From Triops longicaudatus (taxonomy: Eukaryota; Arthropoda; Branchiopoda; Notostraca; Triopsidae), in the NCBI GenBank assembly GCA_022885665.1, contig JAGQDJ010000078.1:267922-331921 (forward strand): a DNA stretch of 64,000 nt, read 5' to 3'. The notes below the pieces were generated by a model that saw nothing but the letters and a program-made list of their open reading frames with translations, searched no databases and was not told where the DNA came from. Positions 25,232 to 36,391 of the stretch are shown here, piece after piece. The position numbers and the translations under genes were made by a program. Position 1 is the stretch's first letter; each line of letters opens with the position of its first letter.

Positions 25232-25657
25232 GCTCTCAGTACATGTGTGTGTATAAAGGTAGCCCGCAAAATATCTCTGTCTTGTATACGTTTCCGTGGC
25301 GCTAAAACTTTTGGAATACAGTTCGTGTTCATGTTCCCCAAATCCGTTCACGCATTGGTTTTTCCAGCTCCGCCTTCCTATCCCGTTATTTGCCTGTGCG
25401 TGTATTCTCTTGCCGTGTCAGAATAACGGAGACTGGCGTCATTGTAACTACAGGTGAGAGCCCTCCACAATCGGCAAGCTAACAGGATCGTGGCACAAGT
25501 GTTCCGTTCCCATCTTGTGACATTTTTACCTACGAGATTGTGCCTTTCGCGGCGCTGCTGAAACAGACGCCTATCATTCGGCTTACACACTCCCTCACAG
25601 ACGTGAGCGCAATTTTCTGATCGGCTCTTTCAGCGAAAAAGCTTTTTTCATTCGAAG
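25232..25657. other. Short intergenic spacer, msrB to small membrane protein
   Basis: The 426-bp gap must hold the msrB 3' end and the promoter of the next gene. Open readings on the minus strand here overlap msrB and have no recognisable similarity. No defined regulatory element is seen. Confidence 0.4.
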
Positions 25658-25939
25658 ATGTCTGAGGTGAATGGAACTGAAAATACTCTGCCCGTGGGGA
25701 TTGTGAGCACTCTCCTCAACTCAAAACTGGTTTTCCTCATTGCCCTGTGCATTCCTTTAGGTATCCTCGGTAAGTTTGCCTTCTTCATTTTCATTTTCAG
25801 TTCATTTTCAAGTTTGACGTTTAACATTGTTTTCAACTCGATTTTAGGATTTTTCGCCAGTCGACTTCTCAAACAAGAAGCTCAACGTCAAAACAAGAAA
25901 TCCAAAAAGGCAAGCAAAGGTGACAAGAAACGGAAATGA
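25658..25939 (+). CDS. Small single-pass membrane protein with Lys-rich tail
   Basis: Not recognised as a named family. Exons 25658-25769 and 25848-25939, separated by a 78-nt GT-AG intron, give 67 residues starting MSEVNGTENTLPVG. A single hydrophobic segment of about 20 residues (KLVFLIALCIPLGILGFFA, roughly 23-41) is followed by a basic tail with KKSKKASKGDKKRK at the end, suggesting a cytosolic C-terminus at the ER or another endomembrane. The intron is itself open in frame, so an intron-retained 93-residue form is possible, which would lengthen the hydrophobic segment. An AATAAA lies at 25995-26000, 56 nt after the stop. The spliced form is preferred because the splice signals are good and the join leaves a compact membrane span. 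The function is unknown. Confidence 0.65.
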   Translation: MSEVNGTENTLPVGIVSTLLNSKLVFLIALCIPLGILGKFAFFIFIFSSFSSLTFNIVFNSILGFFASRLLKQEAQRQNKKSKKASKGDKKRK

Positions 25940-26260
25940 AAAGACGGCAATTGGTGTCGTACGGGAATACATTGTCAAGAGGGTTTTATACGGAAATAAA
26001 GAAGTTTATCGCTGATATGGACGAGTTCTGATTTTTGGCGGTTTTAAATTTAGTCACACTTAATCTAATTACAGTGTTTATTACGGTACGGGAAAAAAGC
26101 TTGACGTGTCAAGCTCTCAGTCGTCCGTTCGAGGCCGGCGTTATCAGGCGTGACGTCATTTAAAAGATAAACTTTTGGTTTTCAGATAAATTTGTTTCAA
26201 GCCCCTGACTACAATGAAGTATGACAAACTACGGGATTTATTTCACCACGAAGTTAAACA

Positions 26261-29200
26261 ATGTCTAAACCGGATTGTGTTGACTGTTTACGTGCTGTTT
26301 TTCTCTTGTTCGTGTTGTTACAGTCAGTTTTTACCCAGGATGTCGTTTTGGACGGAGACTTTCATTGCCAAAGCGAATCGTGTTCCAAAGTAACTTGTAA
26401 AACTACGGAGTGCAATGACGGTATCTGGATGAAAGATCCAACCAATCCCTGCAATTGCTGCCCGTTTTGCCTCACTTATCTCGGTTAGTATTCATTCCCG
26501 AGCTCATCTCATTTATGTCCTTTCATAGCCAAAAAGAAGCTTTACATCTCACCGAGAAAATCATGAGACAGCTAATTCAAAAAATATGTTGAGAAACCTT
26601 CCACAGTTCAAGTGTTTACTACATCTCTGAGGAATGTTCAAAAGTTCGGTTATCTTTACATGTACGACACGACGCCAAATACATGGGAAAGAACGAGCCT
26701 CAAAATGTGCTTTTATAACGCACATTGTGACCATGATATCAATCGTGACTACAGTAAAATCTCGCCACAACGTACGTCGGCTATAACAATCGGCTATAGC
26801 GTACAAGGTTCACAGGGCCAGGCGAAACGCCTATATATATATGTATAGAGAAAGCTTCTCCCATAAGAAATTCGCCTGTAATATATTTTCGCTTATAGCA
26901 TACAAAAACTGCCGTTACTGTGCCAATTAACACATGCTTTTGCCTTCGGCTTTGAGTTTCGAGTGTCGCGATACTCGAGCTAGTGTTCCAAGTTTTTAGT
27001 AGGGGGCCTCGAACAGTCCCCTTTCGTGCTGCCACCCTCAGATCACTCCCATTGGCCATTTGTGATATAACTGTGATTTAATTTTTTGTTTGAAGAAAAG
27101 GCAGGAAAAGCTGCTCGTGCGAAGCAGCATTCGTTAACATTGGACATGAGGAACGTGAAGTAATAAAAATGACAAGAAGCACGAGTAAAACTATATTTTC
27201 TTAGGCATTTCGGGCCAGTATCGGCTATTACGTATAATCGGCTAGAACGTACATAATTTCCACCCCGCTGCGTGTACGTTATAGCGAGATTTTACTGTAA
27301 TAAGAAACGTTCAGAAATTACGTCATCTTTAGGACTAAAAACGTTCTTTGCTCATACGAACATACAGTAGAGCGATCTAGTGCAAGGGTGTCCAACCCTA
27401 CCTTCAGTTCGCCAACGTTGTCGACTATTTTGGAAATTTAAAAACTAATTTCCAAACTTTACGTTCCTTACCTTTTGGTGGTCCCAAACTTTGTGTTTAT
27501 GAACGCTTTCGTTATTCTCGGATGCAATGCAAATAGACTCTTTCGCGACCATATCTCTTTAATCGCGGCAGAAACAAGTGACTGTGCGCAGGCCGATCAA
27601 GTTGAAAAACACAAGCGTTTTCTATTCCACATAAAGTGATTTGGTGAATATTAAATCTTTGTTAAACTAATTTTAGTTTAGATTTTAGTGAACGAGATGT
27701 TGAAACTAGTTTCCGACAGCAGCAGAAACAGCAGAAGAATTTTTTTAGTATTTTTACAAAGTACCGAGAAACTAAAATTAGTTTTGTGGGTTTTTTTGTT
27801 AAATTTATTCACAATGAGAAAGACAACCATACTTCTTTTTAAGTACGTAAAAAATAACTTTCTTATTTTTATTTATTTTTGATAAATTTATTTATTTATT
27901 TTATTATTTTTATATTTTTTTAAATAAAACGTTGGCGAATGTTAAGAGTTTTTCAAGTGTTGGTGGATTGTTGGTGCAATTCGCCAACACGTTGGCGAGC
28001 CTTGAAAATTGTTGAACACCCCTGATCTAGTGATTACCGTCGAGCTTGGCGATTTTAGACGAAAATGGGCATTTTGTTCCTTTTTTGTGTACATTTTGGT
28101 TAATTATTTTAGTAAAGACAAAAAAAAAATCTGCAAGAAAAGACACAAGTTATTCTACAAAATGAAAGGAGCCCTTGACTTCCAACTTCACTGTACAATT
28201 CCGGGATTATTGCATTTTTAAATTTGGTGTGCAATGTTATCCCCGCCATGAGTACATGTTTGAACGGGGACAAGTAATTGCTTGACAAAAATTCATAACT
28301 AGACTTTTGGCATAAAACTTATCCAGTGGCGTCGTGCACTTCAAAGATTTGGGGGTGCCCGATTTTGCATTTCTTGTAAAAAGGTGTTACTTTTTTTCAG
28401 GTTTACAAATTTTGAAAAAGGGTGATACCTTTTTTTTCAGGATGGCAAAAATTTTGGGGGTGCCCGGGNTTTTGCATTTCTTGTAAAAAGGTGTTACTTT
28501 TTTTCAGGTTTACAAATTTTGAAAAAGGGTGATACCTTTTTTTTCAGGATGGCAAAAATTTTGGGGGTGCCCGGGCTCCCCCTGCCCCTTATGGCACGAC
28601 GCCACTGAACTTATCCTTGGCATTGTTAACTTAGAACATCAGCTGAATAAGCTTGACCATTCTCCTCAAAGGAAATGAGCAGAGGTGTTTGGGAAAATGT
28701 TAACGAAAAGAGATCTGCAGTAAAGAGGAATTTGCGCCTTAAAACGTACATTTTCTTTTCACATTCGCACGTAATTGCACTTCCTTTAGTTTCATTTAGT
28801 GCTTTTAGCTTGACTAGCTACAGTCCTTTGAGTCTTCCGGAGAGGGGGGGGGGGGGTGTTGAGCTGAGTTTTCATGCGTTTTCTTTTCCCCAAGTCTTCT
28901 CCTCCCTGACCCCTTCTCGCTCCTCTTGCTGCCCGTCGTGCTCGCTGGACTCTGAAAAGCCGTAACACAGGGAAAGGGTCGAAGTTCACTGGATAACATT
29001 TAAAATCTAGTTTGCTTGGAGGCATAGGTTACTATTGCATTTTGACTTAGGTTACACAGAGGCTGGTCGAAAATAAGAAGACCGATATTCTAACTGTCCT
29101 AGTTGACTTTCGTTAAGAAAAATTCAAAGAAACTAGAATTATGCCTAAAAAAGGTCTCAATTTTCAACGTCTTGTTGAAAGGAAACTCTAAAAAACATAA

Positions 29201-31744
29201 ACTTGACTGTGGTATCCTAAGAGACGTATTCATCGCTGAATCGGGTGACACCTTCATTGTTGTGTTGCGTAGATGAGGAGCAGTCGAGGGCCTGCAGTTT
29301 CCTATACAATGTTCAATGTAACCCTGCGTGTTCGCAATTACCCCTCTTGACGGTATTGTCTATTACCCTATCAATGATTATTTAAATTCATATTTAATGT
29401 GAGTACCGACGTTCATCGTTTCAGCTAAAGGTAAAATTTGATTGGGAAAATATTATTTTCTCGTTTTAAAACTGTAAAATTTCTAATCAGTTTATAAATA
29501 AGTTTTTAAATCAAACTAAGGTCTTTCAAATTAATTTTTTGAACTTCCTTCTCTTAGTCTCAAAACCTGGCTCCCTTCGAATTAAATAGAGAATCTATTG
29601 TAGGGTAACTAAAAACTGCGCCATATCTCTGGTAGATATTTTCCTGTTTATCGCTGCATGAAATATTACGTTGCCGTGCAACAGTAGCGAATCATAATGC
29701 TGTGTGGAACTTGTTGCGACTAATGTCACATATTCTTCACGTTCCGAGTCGTCTCCTCTGTCTCACAGAATGAACAGACGACGAAGTCAGCTCAGAAGTA
29801 TTGAATTAGAGCTCGTTTTGGTTCTACACACGCAAGAGCTGCTTCTCTTTTTTTTTCATAGTATTTTAAAACCTTCAAACTCTCGGTAACGAGCCCGACT
29901 CGGGCGGCCATTAAGAATGGGGGGAGTTTAAACCAGTAAAGCGCTGCACGTACGGGACAGCAGTCAAGACAGTTTATTCGTGACATGCCTTGCTTTATCT
30001 TTTGGTACGGTTTTTGCGCACAACCTCAAGAAATGTCAGAACGAAACAAGATGAGCCATGTGCTTCGTATCTGGACGTTTCTGGACAGACTATCGAGAAA
30101 ATTGTTATTCGAATGTGTTCTTTATTTCCGTTACAGTAAGACAGAATGTGTCCAAAGTCCTAAATAAGTAAGACTAGAACGTGTCAAAATGTATCACGAG
30201 TGGAATTTTATTGGACTGTTAAAGTTAAGCTACTGTTTAGCCCTGTAACAACACAATATTGTCGAATCGTGTGTTTTCAGAAAAAGGTGCCCCGTGCAGC
30301 AAATTTACTACGAACATGGAATGTGGGCCAGGCTTGGGGTGTTACAGCGCCACTGACGGAAGCAGTGGGCGTACGTGTCAACCAAGTAATGCCTATTGAA
30401 AAATGCGTGACGAAATGAATGGTAGTAATACGTGGTCACGTCCTCGTAGTTCAGACACCTTGCACAGCTGAGCAAATTGCTTACGATGCAGCAAAAGAAA
30501 ATGGCACCGTGGGCATCTTTGTTCCCCGACCGTCCTGTGATTCATATGGTGCCTACGCCGCGAAAATTTGTCAACCCGAATCGACGTAAAACTGCGAATA
30601 CTGATTTGTTATAACATGCTTTCACGGAGCTTTTTTGAACAGTTGCATGTGCCGTAATGAAGATGGAAAACTTATTTTCGGGGAAATCAATCCTTCAGAT
30701 CCATCCGCTCTCCGAATGAATTGCAGTTGAGTGTGAATAAAAACAGCCCTAACGCTGGGGTTTTCATAATCTTTCTTTTTTTGTCACTTTTATTGTAAGG
30801 GTGCTCTAGAGATCATGAGAAAGCCTTGAAAATTGTCAGCGGCATTCGACCAGCGCGCTGCGCTCCCAACGGAAATTACGATTTATTGCAGTGTGTAAAT
30901 TTGGCGTGCTTCTGTGTCAATTATGAAGGGGTTTTTGTGGAAGGACCAAAGCCTATAACAGATATTGAATCCTTGTCGTGCTGTAAGTTTTTTCTTAATG
31001 TGTTTTCCTTTTTTTTCCCCCTTAGATCGCAAGCTTTTGCGACCGCTTTCCTTTCATATTTTACTATTCTGGCTTGCGCTCTTTCTATTGATTTACTTGA
31101 CTTTTAGATGATCCAACGGTACACGTGTCAAGCTATTATCGTCCTTGCGAACAAGAAATAATAGACAAACGAAGATTCTTCAACTACTATCACAAGCAAG
31201 GCATGCCATACGTCGGATTGGAAATGCCGCAGTGCACACCGGATGGCAATTATCACCGTATCCAACGCAATGATAAACAGTTAAGCTCCTTGTTTCTATT
31301 TTTCAAGCTGCCATTTTTTCGTAACCTCCTTAGTAAAGGTCTCCATAAAAATAGGTTCTACTGCGCTAGCCCGGACGGGAAGCCGATCGAAAACTTCGCC
31401 GTGGATGTGGCAGAGAAAGCTTGGGCAGAGACTATGAATTGCAGTAAGGCAAATGGAAAGAGTTGTAATAATTCGCCTACCTTTGAAATTATGCTGTCTC
31501 CACTTTTTGTTCAGACTGTGCTTTCCAACGCCATTTGCTGGAAAACGACCACGTCGTTAAACCGAGTTGCTGTCCGAATGGAAATTTCCGTCCCTGGCAA
31601 TGCCGCTTGGGCTATTGCTACTGCGTGGATGAATTCGGCTTCCAGATCACCAATTCCAGCTTCGCAGCCGAAGTGGCACAAAACAAAGTGGAAACCTTGT
31701 TTTGCTACAACGCGACACTGGCGTGCAGTGATGCGTCCGCTTAA
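26261..31744 (+). CDS. Secreted IGFBP-like protein with four thyroglobulin type-1 repeats
   Basis: Eight exons (26261-26483, 30281-30385, 30450-30585, 30643-30725, 30800-30982, 31108-31279, 31355-31443, 31515-31744) give 406 residues. A signal peptide (RAVFLLFVLLQSVFTQ) is followed by a Cys-rich IGFBP-like domain with CNCCPFC, ECGPGLGCY and a final CQP, built from exons 1 and 2. Four thyroglobulin type-1 repeats follow: exons 3-4 (CMCRNEDG), exon 5 (CFCVNYEG), exons 6-7 (FYCASPDG) and exon 8 (CYCVDEFG). In the family such repeats often inhibit cysteine proteases or bind growth factors; which applies here is unknown. Repeat 3 lacks the third and fourth cysteines, normally one disulfide pair. 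The donors ending exons 4 and 7 lie in the same codon context (AATTGC then A), pointing to internal duplication. Intron 1 is 3.8 kb and holds three transposons. The exon 4 donor (GTTGAG) is weak. Confidence 0.85.
26752..27297. mobile_element. Complete pogo/Tigger-like MITE (546 bp, TA duplication)
   Basis: The left end CAGTAAAATCTCGCCACAAC and the right end, whose reverse complement is CAGTAAAATCTCGCTATAAC, form terminal inverted repeats flanked on both sides by TA. Subterminal ATCGGCTATA-type words occur near both ends. This termini/TA combination fits the pogo/Tigger branch of Tc1/mariner. No transposase is encoded, so it is non-autonomous. It lies in intron 1 of the IGFBP-like gene. Confidence 0.88.
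27383..28024. mobile_element. hAT-type non-autonomous element (642 bp)
   Basis: The element starts CAAGGGTGTCCAACCCTACC and ends TTGTTGAACACCCCTG. The flanking direct repeat ATCTAGTG is perfect at 27375-27382 and 28025-28032, an 8-bp duplication characteristic of hAT. Subterminal TTCGCCAACG motifs recur near both ends in inverted orientation, possibly transposase binding sites. The interior is very AT-rich and encodes nothing recognisable. Confidence 0.92.
28324..28607. mobile_element. hAT-type MITE with internal tandem duplication
   Basis: The termini are CAGTGGCGTCGTGCACTTCA and GGCACGACGCCACTG, flanked by the perfect 8-bp repeat AACTTATC (28316-28323 and 28608-28615). It is the same family as the copy at 15860-16079. 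Inside, a unit of about 107 bp beginning TTTTGCATTTCTTG occurs twice in direct orientation, joined at an ambiguous base (N) at 28469. The duplication may be real or an assembly stutter. Confidence 0.92.
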
Positions 31745-34350
31745 AAGTGTCGTTATGCGGGTGACGTGCGAAACGAATGCAACATTCCTAGCCCGATTTC
31801 TACTTTCTGTCCTTTACTTTTTTATTGTTTGTTTCTTGTTCATTTAAAGCCTGATTATTATGTTATGCTTCTCGTGTTACGCTGCCTTTGTGTAAAACCT
31901 TCAAGGTGAAACAAGAGCAATGTTGTAATCAAAACCAAGGCATGGACAACTTGGACTTGTCCGTATATCTTTTTGATCGGTGGGATCGATGATTCCAGTG
32001 ACGTCACGTGACTTTCCCACGTTTCCAGGCGCCTTAGTGGAAACTCGGAGGGCAAAGGAGAGAGCACTTGCCATTGGCGGCAGTTGGTGAAAAGCAGACC
32101 GACAAGCATAAGCCTCACTGTTTTGCTGCACATATTGGTAAAAAGAAATAAAAAATATTCTATAACAGTTTCTTCGTCCAATTGTAACAGTTCGTTTTTC
32201 AGTTTGCCGTTAGGCTACTTAATTTTACTTGGGCTGAAATTCCAGTGCTTGTGTTTGGTTTCCTATATATCGGGTAAAATGTTTGAATTGTAGTCCTGCG
32301 GTTACCACAGATATCACGTATGTCTGTGAACCGTTTCTTTGGCAGTCTGAGAAAGGTAATATGCGTCGGAATCTAATGATTGTCGTTCCGGAAGTGGTTT
32401 TCCTTGTTATCAGTGGGATATGTTACAGTGCTGTAAACCTTGAGCAAAGGAGCAGTATTGAAGCATTCCGTGTGTCGGTGGAAGATTGTGTCTTTTCGTG
32501 CCGCCGTGAAACAACCGTCAACACTCTGCTGACTTGCGGTTTTGGATTTTCGCTCCCTAGTTTTACTAGCCATGAGAGAGCCATGAGAGCTTTAAATTCT
32601 TCGCTGCAGTTTATCTCATGTAATGGTTCTTGGAGCTGTTCTCTCAAATCGAGTTCTCGCGATCTGTTCTTCCTTATGTGTATATATCAGTGGAATGGTG
32701 CTTTGCTTCGAGAGTGGCAGGTCTATACACAAGTTACTCAAAGCACCCATTTCCTTCCTTGATCCCCCCTTCTTTTTGCAACAAGAGCAAAGAAGGAACC
32801 AGTAGCTGTGCTCAGCTACCGCCACAAAGCAGGCAGTCCGGGGATCATGAATTTTCTGCACAAGGGTGCACGCGACCGTATTAAAGGGCAACATGGAACA
32901 CTTTATGTTGACAACAAAAGCCGCTGGTTGTAGGTTGTTAATACATTCACCTTATCGGGAAGGATGGAAGTTTCCAGAGAGAGAAAAAGAAAATGATAAT
33001 AAAAAAACTCCACGCCTCAACAGTGTCTTCCACCGACTAGTTATTTCAGCTTTAAACCTTTTCTCTCGGAGAGTCACTGAAGCCTAAACATTAACAAGCT
33101 CAGGCTAGAGTGTGGGTGTCACGCTTCAGAGTGGGGTACCGTAACCGCTAGATTGATGGTTCCCGTACCACATGAATGCGTGATAGTTTTTTATGGTGAT
33201 CTAGACGGATAGTAAGTCTTCTGTGCTCTTCCGTCGGCTTTTCCTGCCGGCAAGTGACAAGGTTCGATTTGCACTTTCCGTTGGCCATAAAAGTGTCTGT
33301 TTTTCCTTTCGCGTTTCCGAGCAAGTGAAAACAGATCGAAAAAAGCAACCCTTTAATCTGAGTGTTCTCAAAGGAGTTACAAGGGCGTAGGTGCGTCGTT
33401 GTTGAAGTAGGGAATGCTCGAGATATATAACGAGTTTCTTTGAGCTGGGTAATCATTTTTCTTTTTTCTTTCTACCTCGTTTCCATTACAAAAGGACGCT
33501 TTTAGATAGTTCAGTAAACAAAATCAGGAAAATAAGTAGATTCATTAGGCGATTCATTAGTATATATTCATACCTACGCATACCCTTAGCACTCGTAAAG
33601 ATAAACTACCTAAGCAATCTACCCTAGGCTAACTACACGAAAATTGCGTGAACGATGTTCCAAGTTATCTTTCGCGAACATGCCGTAAATACGTAGCGTG
33701 GTCTCGCAAAGGGAATTTCCATTTAGCATCTTGCTTTTTACATGTATTTTATTTTTTCGCTTTGTTCGAAGAGAACGGTATGCATTCAAGATAATACTTT
33801 TCTGTTTTTTAAGGTGATCTTATTGCTTTCCTTGTTTTCTTTTCATAACGTGTTGACATTCTTATTTGGAGCCAGTTTTGAGAGAGAACTCTTTTCTCCT
33901 GGGCCGTTTTCAAGTCCTTTAGCCTTGCCTGTCCTTGTTATTCTTGTCGGATAACTGGGGCGTAGGCGGGGTCTTAAAGGATTTAAAGAGTGTAAGAGTG
34001 TCTGTCGAATGTGTGTATGAGAAAAGAGTAAGGTGGTGCTGGAGGTGGGGTGGGGTGAACGAATCGGTTGGGGTCCGGTCCAGGAACCAAGGCAGCTAAA
34101 ATCAATAGTCCAAGAGGTGGAAGAAAGAAGCAGAAGAAGGCTACAAAGAAAACGCTCCAAAGCAGTGCGTCATAAATAGAGACACAATAGGTTTCATAGC
34201 ACATATGTTCATTCTTACTCATCCCTTTTTCAATAACCCATGTAACAGTGTCGATAGTCTCCACAGTAATTACGTCTACGGATAATTGCTTTTTGTTCTT
34301 TGTGTGTCCTTTTTGCGGCTAGAAGCTGAGTCGTGCAGATCCGTTTAAGT
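31745..34350. other. Intergenic region between IGFBP-like gene and 34351 gene
   Basis: An AATAAA at 32147-32152 could end the upstream mRNA. A 159-codon open reading at 32283-32762 starts in a random context and has overlapping open readings in other frames, with no recognised domain, so it is not called. Nothing else is supported. Confidence 0.45.
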
Positions 34351-35292
34351 ATGGCCGAAGGAGCCACGCCTACTCCCTCGATTAACGTCCAGAGTTGCAC
34401 CTCAGCATCGGGTTCCCGGATAGTCCGATCGCCCAGCCGGGAGTCCATAGCAACTGAACTGTCGCTATTTTCTCTGAGTAGCCTCACTTCAGCGTCCGAA
34501 TTTCTCAAAGCGCCCGGCATTCGTGTCAGTTTTCGTTCCGGAGATCAATCACCCATTCCGCGAGGGCCCAGTCCCAACCCAGGTCACCGAAGCCGCTTAT
34601 TGCGCGTACCAGGAGCTTGCCACGCCTCTTCGCAACCCATTCAGGAAGCCTGGTTTGAAGAAGAGAGTGAAGTGATTAAAAGCTGTGGTGCTTTATCGTC
34701 TGCCCTAGGACTGCAAAAAAGTTTCAGTACGTCGGATATTACTGCGTTGGCTGGCAACGCAGTAGCTCTCCGGCAGGCCGTGTCGGATTTGGCACTGGGT
34801 TGCATACCACTCGGGCTCAATAAGGCGTTGGACGTGGCTTCACGGTCTTGCTCGACTTGGGTCGCCGTGGGTGATATTGCGACAACCTCGCAACTACCGT
34901 CGCCCCAGGGCCGCCCCTACGCCCTCACGGAAGAAACTCCGTTGTTCACAGCCGCCGACCTCATCCGCTCTGTCAATAAACGTGTCCGGCAGAATTACAT
35001 TCGCAAACGCTTACTGACGACCTACCGAGCTCTGGAACGGTTGTCGTTGTCGCAGTTTGACCTTGATAGTTTGGGAGCAGCTGCTGCCGCCAGTAATTAC
35101 CAAACTTCAGTGCGGTCCACACTGCAAGCAGCTAACTTGAGCCCCATCGAAACTAGTAAAAGTTCGCTCACGGAGAAGGACGTGGAGCGAGAACGAGGGA
35201 AGCCTCTGTCCAAGTATGACCGGAATATGATGATTTTCAATTGGCTCCATACACTAGACGACAATGACGAACCAGAACTTATGCTACAATGA
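34351..35292 (+). CDS. Uncharacterised Ser/Pro-rich protein with conserved-looking C-terminus
   Basis: Not recognised. A single uninterrupted exon of 313 residues starts at ATG 34351, the first ATG after an in-frame stop at 34327, with A at -3 and G at +4. The first ~100 residues are rich in Ser, Pro and Arg (SPSRESIATELSLFSLSSL, PIPRGPSPNPGHRS) and look disordered. From about residue 100 to 160 (EAWFEEESEVIKSCGALSSA, SFSTSDITALAGNAVALRQA) the sequence becomes helical in character. A basic segment, NKRVRQNYIRKRLLTTYRAL, follows near 215-235, and the protein ends with SKYDRNMMIFNWLHTLDDND. The dense Trp/Met/Phe C-terminal motif after a charged linker looks like a short docking or interaction peptide. 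The long frame, codon regularity and Kozak context support a real gene; upstream non-coding exons may exist. Confidence 0.72.
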   Translation: MAEGATPTPSINVQSCTSASGSRIVRSPSRESIATELSLFSLSSLTSASEFLKAPGIRVSFRSGDQSPIPRGPSPNPGHRSRLLRVPGACHASSQPIQEAWFEEESEVIKSCGALSSALGLQKSFSTSDITALAGNAVALRQAVSDLALGCIPLGLNKALDVASRSCSTWVAVGDIATTSQLPSPQGRPYALTEETPLFTAADLIRSVNKRVRQNYIRKRLLTTYRALERLSLSQFDLDSLGAAAAASNYQTSVRSTLQAANLSPIETSKSSLTEKDVERERGKPLSKYDRNMMIFNWLHTLDDNDEPELMLQ

Positions 35293-36118
35293 CCTGAACC
35301 TCAGAAAAGGGGTTTGAGACAGTAAAGAATGAGGCATTTTGAATGGCATCGCACCAAGTTATCTTCCACAACATTTCTTTCTCGCTTGAATACAAATTTT
35401 TAGTCCGTTGCTATGTGCCCGACTGATGTATTGTATTGTACATAGTTACTGTAATGTTAAGAATTATAAAGGCCATTTTAAAAGCATTTTCGGTAGACTC
35501 AATTGGTGAGGCATCCAAATCGATCGAACTTTCTTCGATTTCCACCGGGGAGGAGCATATTTTTGTACAGGGGATGAACTTGAGGGTCTTCAGTGTCTAC
35601 TCTGAACAAAAGTAGCCCTTGTCGACACTTTGCTCATAGATCTTTCACGCAGCTTCAAAAACAGAATTGTGTACTCGCAGCTTCCCTTGTTTTAACGCAT
35701 AGCAAAATTTTCAGAGCTAGGTACTGTTGAACGCCGAATATAATTCCGGTATATTAACAGGCAAGCAAAAATGCTTTAGGACAAGAAAGACGATATGTCG
35801 TTTGATTAAATGCTGAAATAGAATGACGAAGCTTTCTCCATATAAAGCGGATATTGTTGCACTGACTAAACGCCAGACTAAAACAAAAATCGTTATGGTG
35901 TGTCGAGAAAAGTTCTGACTCTTTGAAAAATAAAACTGTGTAAGGCGTGAATACCACCCGTCTTTTCAAGTGTTAGGGTCAGGATTTTACTAGAAGATTA
36001 AAGTGAATAGAATGCCTCTCTATGTATAACTTTCTTTCAACGTTAGCTTATTTACAAAATCTGGGATAAGGAATATGCAGAAGCATGGTTTTCGCGTTAT
36101 ATTGCCCATTAGGATGTT
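35293..36118. other. 3' flank of the 34351 gene
   Basis: AT-rich sequence without coding signal. An AATAAA is found only at 35929-35934, 640 nt after the stop. Confidence 0.4.
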
Positions 36119-36126
36119 ATGTAACC

Positions 36127-36383
36127 CAGCAGTCCCCAAAATATGGGCCGCGGCCCACTGGTGGGCCGCCCCCTGTTAGGAATTGTGTCACGTAACAGTC
36201 CGGCATGGCAAGCTAGTGCGTATTTAAAATTGCGTTGTACGAGAAACATAACCTCTTTAACTTGTCTAAGATTAGTATAGAAAGTTTTTTTTTTTTTCAT
36301 TTCAACCGAACACACGGTGGGCCGCAGAAAAAAAAATCGTGTCTGCAAGTGGTTCTTACCTTCGAAATATTTGGGGACCACTG
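36127..36383. mobile_element. hAT-type MITE (257 bp)
   Basis: The termini CAGCAGTCCCCAAAATATGG and ATATTTGGGGACCACTG are inverted repeats. The flanks ATGTAACC (36119-36126) and ATGTAATC (36384-36391) match at 7 of 8 positions, fitting an aged 8-bp hAT duplication. The subterminal GGGCCGCGGCCCACTGGTGG segment is of a kind common next to hAT ends in animals. No coding capacity. Confidence 0.85.
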
Positions 36384-36391
36384 ATGTAATC

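Noticed and set aside
27830..27935. AT-rich tract as a possible matrix-attachment region or origin
   Set aside because: It is simply the interior of the hAT element at 27383-28024.
32283..32762. 159-codon open reading, Cys/Ser-rich
   Set aside because: Several overlapping frames on both strands are equally open, no domain is recognised and the start lies in a poor context.
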